DNA from: Clostridia bacterium | GTDB lineage: Bacteria > Bacillota > Clostridia > UMGS1810 | Direction: 5' to 3' | DNA: 64,000 bases | Assembly: GCA_017621495.1 (NCBI GenBank) | Contig: JAGATB010000026.1 | Location: forward strand, 1-64,000 | Part shown: piece after piece, positions 55,093 to 62,252 of the stretch | How the letters are laid out: each line of letters starts with the position of its first letter | Position numbering within the stretch: position 1 is the first letter of the stretch | Translations under genes and position numbers: made by a program | Notes under the pieces: model-generated | Told to the model about the DNA's origin: nothing | Database searches by the model: none | What the model saw: only the letters and a program-made list of their open reading frames with translations

Positions 55093-56151
55093 TTAGAGAG
55101 TTATCTCTTTGTGTTCCTCTGCGGAACGGTAAATTGCATCCATGAGCTTTGCGGTAACTATAACCGTATCTATATTTGAAGGGAGCTTCTCTCCGCTGTC
55201 TATGCAGTCAAGGAATGCATCTATTTCATTCTGGAACATATTCCTTGAGGAGAAGTTGTACTTGGTCTCGGTGAGCATACCGTCTATGGCACCGAACTTC
55301 ACGAAGTCCTTACCGTACTGCAGACGGATACCGCCCTTATCGCCCATGAAGTCTATGTACATTTCATTTACGCCTATATTCTGAGCCCAGGCACCTTGGA
55401 AGCTCACTACCGGTCCCTCTGTACGTACCACACCTACTATAGATTCCTCCACGTCATAGGTACCGCCGGGTTTGTGGGGGCCTGCCCACATTGACACGTA
55501 TGTATAGTTATCTATATCATTGCCTAGTTTGGAGAACTGCTCGGAGCTTACGCTTACTGGCTGAGGGTCTCCGCAGCAATACATGATTATATCCAGGAAG
55601 TGTACACCCCAGTCAATAAGGACACCGCCGCCTGCTACCGCCTTGGTGGTGAAGTCTCCGCCGAGACCCGGGATGCTCCTGTGAGAACGGAAGCTTGCAT
55701 AAACATGGAAAATCTCCCCAAGCTCACCCTGCTCAATCATTGCCTTGATTTTGTTCACTGCATTGTTAAAACGGTTAACAACACCGATATTGAGCACCTT
55801 GCCGTATTTCTTCTGTGCCTCCTGCATACTCAGAGCCTCTTCATAGGTTCTTGCTGCAGGCTTCTCACACAATACATTCTTGCCTCTTTCGAGGGCATCT
55901 ATTGTAATTGTGCTGTGGCAGTTGTTGGGGGTACATACCGAGATTGCTTCAATCTCGGGGTCGTTTAAAGCAATCATATAATCCTCAATTGCCTGTCCGC
56001 ATCCGTATTTCTCCACAGCATTTTGCGCCCTTTCGGGGATTATATCACAAAAATACTTGATCTCTGCCTTTTCATTTGCCAAATAAGACGGAATGTGCGA
56101 ATTGTTCGCTATAGTTCCGCATCCGATTACCGCTACTTTAATTTTACGCAT
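55093..56151 (-). CDS. Gfo/Idh/MocA family oxidoreductase
   Basis: 352 aa, normal length. Rossmann motif VIGCGTIA near residues 8-15, the CEKPAA motif, and LIDWGVHFLDI, with the conserved Asp and His used in hydride transfer by sugar dehydrogenases of this family. It is NAD(P)-dependent and probably oxidises or reduces a sugar or cyclitol hydroxyl in the cytoplasm. First gene of the second leftward operon, with GGGAGG before the ATG and a good promoter upstream. A related dehydrogenase is transcribed divergently. Confidence 0.93.
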   Translation of the reverse strand: MRKIKVAVIGCGTIANNSHIPSYLANEKAEIKYFCDIIPERAQNAVEKYGCGQAIEDYMIALNDPEIEAISVCTPNNCHSTITIDALERGKNVLCEKPAARTYEEALSMQEAQKKYGKVLNIGVVNRFNNAVNKIKAMIEQGELGEIFHVYASFRSHRSIPGLGGDFTTKAVAGGGVLIDWGVHFLDIIMYCCGDPQPVSVSSEQFSKLGNDIDNYTYVSMWAGPHKPGGTYDVEESIVGVVRTEGPVVSFQGAWAQNIGVNEMYIDFMGDKGGIRLQYGKDFVKFGAIDGMLTETKYNFSSRNMFQNEIDAFLDCIDSGEKLPSNIDTVIVTAKLMDAIYRSAEEHKEITL

Positions 56152-56178
56152 TATTGTTTCCTCCCGGGTATGCTTGCA

Positions 56179-56195
56179 GTGCAGATACTCTGCAC
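56179..56195. promoter_or_regulatory. Candidate operator, inverted repeat
   Basis: Perfect GTGCAGA-TAC-TCTGCAC palindrome (7-3-7) between the -10 box at 56217-56222 and the start of the 55093-56151 gene, around +15 to +31 of that transcript. This position would suit a repressor. No matching repressor gene can be pointed to. Confidence 0.5.
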
Positions 56196-56216
56196 CGATA
56201 TCATTTTCTTACTCTA

Positions 56217-56245
56217 AGTATAGCAATTTGGCTTTCTTTTGTAAA
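56217..56245 (-). promoter_or_regulatory. Promoter for the 56151-34815 operon
   Basis: Minus-strand TTTACA (56240-56245), 17-base spacer, TATACT (56217-56222), about 65 bases before the first start codon. Confidence 0.65.
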
Positions 56246-56327
56246 TGAATTGTCGTGTTTAAAAAATGTCTTTTAGTGTTGCATTAAACAAATTTACCAA
56301 ACAGCATATTTTTGACACAAAAATTCA

Positions 56328-56356
56328 TTGACTATCGTTACGTCGGATGTTATCAT
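56328..56356 (+). promoter_or_regulatory. Promoter for the 56411-60311 operon
   Basis: TTGACT (56328-56333), 17-base spacer, TATCAT (56351-56356), about 55 bases before the first start codon. Confidence 0.7.
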
Positions 56357-56410
56357 ACATTATATATAACATAAATAATATTGGGTCAGTTATGCGAAAG
56401 AAGGATTTAT

Positions 56411-57421
56411 ATGCATACAAAAAAATACGGCGTTGCACTCATAGGCTGCGGCAGCATAGGTGCAGCGCATATGGACGATATATATACCAAAAATAATGTC
56501 ACCATACAGTGCGTGTGTGATTTAAAGGAAGACCTGGCACAGGAGTTCAAGGACAAATACAATGCCATAAGCTATGAGACAGACTGGAAGAAGGCAGTAG
56601 CCTCCAAAGAAACAGACATAGTAATCATAGCTACCTACCCGTCCTCACATCTGGAGATACTCACAGAGTGCATCCGTCATGGCAAGCATGTGGTATGCGA
56701 AAAACCCATCACGCCGGACAAAGAAAGCGGAGAGAAATTTGTAAACCTGGTAAAGGAGCACCCGGAGTGCAAGGTGCTGGTGGGGCATATATTACGCCAC
56801 AACAAGACGTATCAGAAGGTAGCCCAAATGATACAAGACGACGCTATAGGCAAGCCCATAGTAATGCGTATGGCTCAGAATCACCACACCATGAACTGGG
56901 AAAAATACTTAAATCTCATATGTGACACCTCGCCCATAGTGGACTGCGGTGTACACTACATAGACGTAATGCGCTGGTTTACCGGTGCAGAGGTTAAGGA
57001 TGTATACGGTATAGGCTTAAAGACAGAAGCCGATGTACCGGAGGGCAAATACAACTACGGACTTATGACAGCACGCATGTCAGACGGCTCTATAGCTTAC
57101 TATGAAGCCGGCTGGAGCAACACCATGTCCTCTGATAATTTAAAGGAATTCGTAGGACCAAAGGGCAGGATTAAGATAGTGTATCAGAACCTGCGCCATG
57201 AAAATCAGGAGGAGGGCGACCTGATAGAATACTACACATACCCGGATAAGCACTACGAAAGCATCAATGTGCTGTGCAAACGCAAGCCCATGGGTGACCA
57301 GTTAGATGTACTTATTGAAATGATTGAAAACAACACATCTGGCTCTCCTACTATAGACGAGGTCTGGGAAAGCTTCCGCTGGGCAATTAAGGCTGATGAA
57401 TTAATAAAACAAAATCTTTAA
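56411..57421 (+). CDS. Gfo/Idh/MocA family oxidoreductase
   Basis: 336 aa from ATG 56411, which has AAGGA about 7 bases upstream; a frame open to 56381 adds a tail without homology. Rossmann motif LIGCGSIGAAH, CEKPITPDKES and VDCGVHYIDVMRW are all intact. Predicted NAD(P)-dependent sugar or cyclitol dehydrogenase. First gene of a rightward four-gene operon with a metallo-hydrolase, a sugar isomerase-like protein and a glycosidase. Base use is a little more GC-rich than in the next two genes. Confidence 0.93.
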   Translation: MHTKKYGVALIGCGSIGAAHMDDIYTKNNVTIQCVCDLKEDLAQEFKDKYNAISYETDWKKAVASKETDIVIIATYPSSHLEILTECIRHGKHVVCEKPITPDKESGEKFVNLVKEHPECKVLVGHILRHNKTYQKVAQMIQDDAIGKPIVMRMAQNHHTMNWEKYLNLICDTSPIVDCGVHYIDVMRWFTGAEVKDVYGIGLKTEADVPEGKYNYGLMTARMSDGSIAYYEAGWSNTMSSDNLKEFVGPKGRIKIVYQNLRHENQEEGDLIEYYTYPDKHYESINVLCKRKPMGDQLDVLIEMIENNTSGSPTIDEVWESFRWAIKADELIKQNL

Positions 57422-57440
57422 TTATTGGAGGCAATATAAA

Positions 57441-58259
57441 ATGAAATTAACATATTTAGGCACCGCAGCAGCCGAAGGATTTCCTGCGATTTTCTGCAAC
57501 TGTAAGTACTGCACAGAAGCAAGACGTCTTGGTGGAAAAAATATAAGAACACGTTCCCAGGCTTTAATAAATGACGACCTACTGCTTGATTTGCCTGCGG
57601 ATACATACAGTCATTTTTTAAGCAATGGTATTGAAGGACACAAAATTAAATATCTTCTTGTAACTCATTCACACAGCGATCATTTTTACCCTGCCGAGCT
57701 AGAAATGAGACATAACGGCTTTGCTCATAATATGGATACTAACCAGTTAAAATTATTCTGCGGAAAAGGTGCCTTTACTGCTTTTGAATCATTAAAAAGA
57801 GAGAATTGGAATATTGGCTCAAATTTGCTAAAGCCATTTGAAACTGTTAGTTTTGGAAATTATACTGTAACTGCGCTTCCTGCAAGACATTTTATTGGGG
57901 ATGAACCATTGATTTATCTGATAGAAAGTGAAAAAACTCTTCTATACGCACATGATACGGGATATTTTTTAGATGAAGTGTTTGATTTTCTTAAAGAAAA
58001 ATCTGTAAAGCTTGATTTTATAAGTCTAGATTGTACCTGTGTGGATATTCCCACAAAAGATGAAAGTTCCCATATGGGTATAGATAATATAGAGAGAGTT
58101 GTTAAAAAGCTTACTGAAATCGAAGTCATAACAAACAACACAATTAAAGTTCTTAATCATTTTTCCCATAATGCAAACCCACTTCATCATGTTTTGGAGC
58201 AACGGGTTTCATCAATGGGATACATCGTTTCATATGATGGTTTTTCAATAGAAATATAA
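57441..58259 (+). CDS. PhnP-like metallo-beta-lactamase-fold hydrolase
   Basis: 272 aa. The zinc-binding motif is His76-Ser-His78-Ser-Asp80-His81, with further ligands at ALPARHF, YAHDTGYF and NHFSHN. The N-terminal Cys19-x-Cys21-x2-Cys24 cluster followed by RTRSQALI is characteristic of PhnP-type phosphodiesterases, which open cyclic sugar phosphates. No other phosphonate-pathway gene is present, so a cyclic-phosphate or sugar lactone/ester substrate from this locus is an open possibility. TTGGAGG precedes the ATG; 19 bases after the dehydrogenase gene. Confidence 0.85.
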   Translation: MKLTYLGTAAAEGFPAIFCNCKYCTEARRLGGKNIRTRSQALINDDLLLDLPADTYSHFLSNGIEGHKIKYLLVTHSHSDHFYPAELEMRHNGFAHNMDTNQLKLFCGKGAFTAFESLKRENWNIGSNLLKPFETVSFGNYTVTALPARHFIGDEPLIYLIESEKTLLYAHDTGYFLDEVFDFLKEKSVKLDFISLDCTCVDIPTKDESSHMGIDNIERVVKKLTEIEVITNNTIKVLNHFSHNANPLHHVLEQRVSSMGYIVSYDGFSIEI

Positions 58260-58278
58260 AATATGAGGAGGATTTTCT

Positions 58279-59127
58279 ATGTATCAATTTCCTATAGGTG
58301 TGATGCTTGACTCATTCAAGCTTGACACAAAAGAGGCTATCAAAAAGGCTGTGGAAATAGGAGCCAAAGGGCTACAAATGTATGCTACATCCGGACAATA
58401 TGCGCCTGAGAATTTGAATACTTCTCAGCGCCATGAGCTTCTAGACATCGTAAAATCAAATGGGCTTGTATTTTCAGCACTTTGCGGTGATTTAGGTCAT
58501 GGTTTTATAAACACGGAGCTAAACCCTTCGCTGATAGATAAATCAAAGAGAATACTTGACTTAGCTAAAGAGCTTGAAACTAATGTTGTAACCACACACA
58601 TCGGAGTAATCCCCACCGACAAAAGTCACGAACGCTATAAAATAATGCAGGAAGCATGCTTTGAGCTTTCACGCTATGCAGACAGCTTAGATGCACATTT
58701 TGCAATAGAAACAGGTCCTGAGCTTGCTGTAACACTTAAATCGTTTCTTGACGATTTAGGCTCTACAGGCGTTGCAGTAAACCTTGACCCTGCAAATTTC
58801 GTAATGGTAACCGGAGATGACCCTGTACAAGCAGTTTATACACTGAAGGATTATATTGTACATACACATGCAAAGGACGGCAGAAAGCTGAGAGAATGTA
58901 ATCCGGAAGTTATTTACAGAATTATAGACGAAGAAACCCACCAAGGAGATTCTTATATTGAGCTTCCTCTTGGTGAAGGTGATGTTGATTTTAACAGCTA
59001 TCTTAAAGCACTAGACGAGATTGGATACAAAGGCTTCCTCACAATTGAAAGAGAAGTAGGAGATAATCCTGCAGCAGATATAGAAATCGCGGCTAAATTC
59101 CTTATGGAGAAATTATGTTTACAATAG
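58279..59127 (+). CDS. Sugar phosphate isomerase/epimerase family TIM-barrel protein
   Basis: 282 aa, xylose-isomerase-like TIM barrel (AP_endonuc_2 fold). Candidate metal ligands are the Glu in FAIETGPE, the Asp in LDPANF, the His in HTHAKDG and the Glu in TIEREVG. Members epimerise keto-sugars, dehydrate inosose or cleave 3-keto glycosides, often in partnership with Gfo/Idh/MocA enzymes as here. The substrate is unknown. GAGGAGG precedes the ATG. It overlaps the next gene by 13 bases. Confidence 0.88.
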   Translation: MYQFPIGVMLDSFKLDTKEAIKKAVEIGAKGLQMYATSGQYAPENLNTSQRHELLDIVKSNGLVFSALCGDLGHGFINTELNPSLIDKSKRILDLAKELETNVVTTHIGVIPTDKSHERYKIMQEACFELSRYADSLDAHFAIETGPELAVTLKSFLDDLGSTGVAVNLDPANFVMVTGDDPVQAVYTLKDYIVHTHAKDGRKLRECNPEVIYRIIDEETHQGDSYIELPLGEGDVDFNSYLKALDEIGYKGFLTIEREVGDNPAADIEIAAKFLMEKLCLQ

Positions 59128-60311
59128 ACGAAACAAACAAAATTAAATCCTATCGTGACATAGCCATGGATAGGATAACTGCAAAACACATCAACTGCTT
59201 CAAAGGTCACACGAGGCCTGTTTTCCTTATATCGGAGCAGTATCCCGGTGTGTGGCTGGAGCACGTTTACGATTCGGTGTTTTTTGCAAGGCTGGACAGA
59301 AGCTATATTGATATCGCCAAAAATACATTGAATTTATTTCTGGACAATCAGAAAGAAAACGGACAGCTGCCATACAAGGTTGTGGATATGAATAAGTGTG
59401 AAGCACAGAGTGAATGCGGATATGCTCAGATTCAGGAATGTGTATCCTTTGCACGGCTTTGCTATGAATACTATGGAATGTCATCTGATACCGATTTCTT
59501 AAAGAAGGCTTATGACAAATGCATCAAATGGGTGCACTGGTACGAAAAGTGCCGCATGCCCTCAGGCAAGGGGCTGGCTGAGATGTTTTGCGGATATGAT
59601 ACAGGTCACGACAACTCCGGCAGACTGGAGGGTATGCTGTACAAGAAGGCTGCCAAGGACAACGATGCCACCTCTTACCCCACCGGTGACGAGGTACTGC
59701 CTGTAATAGCTCCGGATATCAATGCCGTGCTGTACGGCAATCTTACAGCTCTTTACAATATGGCAAAGGCTCTGGGCAACGGCGAAGAGAATTTCTGGAT
59801 GCAAAAGGCAGAGCGTGTAAAGAAAAAACTTATGGAAATATGTTATGATGAGGATGACGCATTCTTTTACGATGTGGACAAAAACGGGAATATGAGACGG
59901 TATTTATCCATTTCCATAACAAATGTATTCTCCGAGCATATGCTCACCAAGGATGAATTTGATATAATATATGACAGACATATGAGAAACCCTGATGAAT
60001 TCTATACCCCATACCCTTTCCCGTCAATGGCAGTATCCGACCCGAGCTTTAAACAAAACCTCAGCGGAAATTCATGGGGATTTTATTCACAGGCATTGAC
60101 TATACTAAGATGCACCCGGTGGATGGATTACTACGGCAGAGGAGAGGACTTTGACAAAATCCTGGAAATATGGATTCGTCAGTGGACATTTGATAATGAC
60201 ATCATGTTTGGTCAGGAGCTAAATCCCTTAACGGGCAAAACCTCCGACTGTTCACAGTGGTATTCAAGCTGTATGCTGCTCTATATTTATGCTGTACAAA
60301 GACTGCTTTAA
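59115..60311 (+). CDS. (alpha/alpha)6-barrel glycoside hydrolase (MGH1/GH63-like)
   Basis: 398 aa, cytoplasmic, no signal peptide. Blocks typical of the MGH1-like/GH63-trehalase superfamily are FCGYDTGHDNSGRLEGM (near 158-174, carrying a candidate catalytic Asp), a conserved acidic middle region, and SGNSWGFYSQALTILR with TSDCSQWYSSCMLL near the C-terminus. Predicted exo-glycosidase on a short imported oligosaccharide. The start lies inside the end of the isomerase gene with ATGGAGAA as the site, indicating translational coupling. Last gene of the rightward operon. Confidence 0.8.
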   Translation: MFTIDETNKIKSYRDIAMDRITAKHINCFKGHTRPVFLISEQYPGVWLEHVYDSVFFARLDRSYIDIAKNTLNLFLDNQKENGQLPYKVVDMNKCEAQSECGYAQIQECVSFARLCYEYYGMSSDTDFLKKAYDKCIKWVHWYEKCRMPSGKGLAEMFCGYDTGHDNSGRLEGMLYKKAAKDNDATSYPTGDEVLPVIAPDINAVLYGNLTALYNMAKALGNGEENFWMQKAERVKKKLMEICYDEDDAFFYDVDKNGNMRRYLSISITNVFSEHMLTKDEFDIIYDRHMRNPDEFYTPYPFPSMAVSDPSFKQNLSGNSWGFYSQALTILRCTRWMDYYGRGEDFDKILEIWIRQWTFDNDIMFGQELNPLTGKTSDCSQWYSSCMLLYIYAVQRLL

Positions 60312-60316
60312 AAAAT

Positions 60317-60462
60317 AAAGGGGCTGTTGTATTAAGCAAAAACAAATGTATAATTATTCATTTCGTAGGGGTCATTCACGAATGACCCGTGGGCGATTCG
60401 TGAATCGCCCCTACGATTCTGAATATTTATTCGTCTGAATTGTTTAATACAGCAGCCCCTTT
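60317..60462. repeat. MITE-like three-armed inverted repeat element
   Basis: 146 bases bounded by 19-base inverted ends (60317-60335 with 60444-60462, 18 of 19 matching). Inside are two adjacent perfect hairpins with 9-bp stems (60369-60388 and 60391-60410) enclosed by CGTAGGGG/CCCCTACG arms (60364-60371 and 60408-60415), giving a cruciform-like fold. No open frame. It fills the gap between two convergent operons and may also terminate both. Same design as the element at 39236-39352. GTAGGGG(C)-type hairpins are widespread intergenic repeats in Bacillota. Confidence 0.8.
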
Positions 60463-60480
60463 GCGTGTTGTATTTTCAAT

Positions 60481-61314
60481 TTATCCTTTAACTCCGGAGG
60501 ACACCAGACCATTCATGAAGTACTTCTGTGCGAACAGATATACCACAAACAGCGGCAGCATAGTCAGCATTGATGCAGACATGAGCAATTCCAGATTTTC
60601 GGAATAATTTTGTCTTAAGTACAGCAGACCAACCGAGAGGGTATACTTTTCTCTATCCGTCAGATAGATAAGCGGTGCAAAGGTCTCATTCCATGTACCT
60701 ATAAAGGTCTGTATAGCCAGTGTGGCGAGCATAGGCTTAACCAGGGGCAGATATATCCGGAAGAATATCCCGATGGGATGCAAACCATCCAGAGTTGCCG
60801 CCTCGTAGAACTGATTGGGCAGTGCCTTGAAGCTCTGACGCATCAGGAAGATACCGCCAATGCTTCCCAGGAACTTGGGCAATACCAGAGGTATGTAGGT
60901 ATCGAGTGCTCCAACCTTTGTCCACATGGTATACTGCGGTACCGCCAAAATTGTAGACGGTATATACATAGTAGCCAACGCTACCAAAAACAGGATATTA
61001 CTAAATTTAGTATCATATTTGGCGAAGCCGTATCCTGCAAAGGAATCCGCCAGGACCACGCCTATAATGCTAAGTGCAGTTACAATCACACTGTTAAATG
61101 TATATCCTGCAAAGTTACCCTCCTGCCACACTCTGAGATAGTTCTCAAAGTGAAACGGCGGTTTGAAGAACTCCGGCGGCAGCTGATATGCCTTTCCCGG
61201 ACCTTGTATTGAGGTGGAGATGGTCCAAATGAAGGGACCAAGCATTATAGCTGCACCTACAAGCAGCAAAAACACCGAAAAGGCTTTACCTGAATATTTC
61301 TTAAGCTTACTCAT
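60481..61314 (-). CDS. Carbohydrate ABC transporter permease (MalG-type)
   Basis: 277 aa with six predicted membrane segments. EAA loop EAATLDGLHPIGIFFRIYLP and the C-terminal YFMNGLVSSGVKG are typical. Its start overlaps the end of the partner permease gene by 8 bases, with GGTGGG as the ribosome site. Second sugar importer in the window. As with the first, no ATPase is nearby. Confidence 0.95.
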   Translation of the reverse strand: MSKLKKYSGKAFSVFLLLVGAAIMLGPFIWTISTSIQGPGKAYQLPPEFFKPPFHFENYLRVWQEGNFAGYTFNSVIVTALSIIGVVLADSFAGYGFAKYDTKFSNILFLVALATMYIPSTILAVPQYTMWTKVGALDTYIPLVLPKFLGSIGGIFLMRQSFKALPNQFYEAATLDGLHPIGIFFRIYLPLVKPMLATLAIQTFIGTWNETFAPLIYLTDREKYTLSVGLLYLRQNYSENLELLMSASMLTMLPLFVVYLFAQKYFMNGLVSSGVKG

Positions 61315-62188
61315 AATGCACCCACCTTTTCTCTGTTTTCGTCTGAATAAGTGTTATCACAAATACAAATGCCACAGCAACCCAACACAATGCGGAAGCA
61401 GTACCAATCTTGTTGAACTGGAATGCATTGTTGTAAATGAGCATACTCATAACAGTGTATTCACTGGAGGTAACTCCGCCTGTGCCCAGCATAACCAAGA
61501 ACGAGTCAAATACAGACAAGGAATTGGATAAGCCGAAAATCATAAGCATAAATATGGTAGGCGTTATCATAGGTATTATAATTCTGAAGAATTTGGTCAC
61601 CGGTCCTGCTCCGTCTATGGAAGCCGCCTCCAGCACATCCTCGCTGATATTCTGCAGACCTGCCAGCACATAAAGCGAAGCATAGCCCACGCCCTTCCAT
61701 ACTGCCATGATTGCCATAGAGCTTACTACCTCTACCCAGGATTTACTGAATGTAAACTGAAGGGGTCCTATACCCAGCACAGCAAGGAACTGATTGATTA
61801 TGCCGTATACGGGGTTGAACAACCCTGTAAATATCAAGCTCACAGCTACCCAGGGAAGCAGTGAAGGGACGAAATATATGGTCCTGAAAATCTTCATTCC
61901 CTTAAGCTTCTGATTAAGAGCTACTCCCAGCACACATGCCAGAAATACGTTTAAGCTTATGTATACCAGAGCATAGACACCCACATTTCTCAGTGCTCTC
62001 CATGTGTCCGGGCTTGTCAGCACGTCGGTATAATTTGCCAGTCCTACAAATCGCGGCGGATTAAACAAATTATACTCGGTAAATGAAAAGTATGCCAGGC
62101 ATATAATGGGTATAATTGTATATACAAACAAGCTTATAGTATACGGAGCCAAAAAGAATATACCCCATTTTTTATCTTTCTTTAACAC
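61307..62188 (-). CDS. Sugar ABC transporter permease (MalF/UgpA-type)
   Basis: 293 aa, GTG start at 62188 supported by GAGAGGTGAG upstream. Six membrane segments, EAA loop EAASIDGAGPVTKFFRIIIP. It forms the channel with the 60481-61314 product. It follows the binding-protein gene after 64 bases that contain a stem-loop. Confidence 0.95.
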   Translation of the reverse strand: MLKKDKKWGIFFLAPYTISLFVYTIIPIICLAYFSFTEYNLFNPPRFVGLANYTDVLTSPDTWRALRNVGVYALVYISLNVFLACVLGVALNQKLKGMKIFRTIYFVPSLLPWVAVSLIFTGLFNPVYGIINQFLAVLGIGPLQFTFSKSWVEVVSSMAIMAVWKGVGYASLYVLAGLQNISEDVLEAASIDGAGPVTKFFRIIIPMITPTIFMLMIFGLSNSLSVFDSFLVMLGTGGVTSSEYTVMSMLIYNNAFQFNKIGTASALCWVAVAFVFVITLIQTKTEKRWVHYE

Positions 62189-62214
62189 GATCTCACCTCT
62201 CGTTATTAGCTGCC

Positions 62215-62240
62215 ACCGTCACCTTGTCAAAGGTGACGGT
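62215..62240 (-). promoter_or_regulatory. Stem-loop between binding-protein and permease genes
   Basis: An 11-bp perfect stem (62215-62225 with 62230-62240) and a 4-base loop right after the binding-protein gene, without a T-tract. Such hairpins commonly raise binding-protein mRNA above permease mRNA, as after malE in enteric bacteria; that role is inferred here. Confidence 0.7.
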
Positions 62241-62252
62241 TATTAAATGTCA

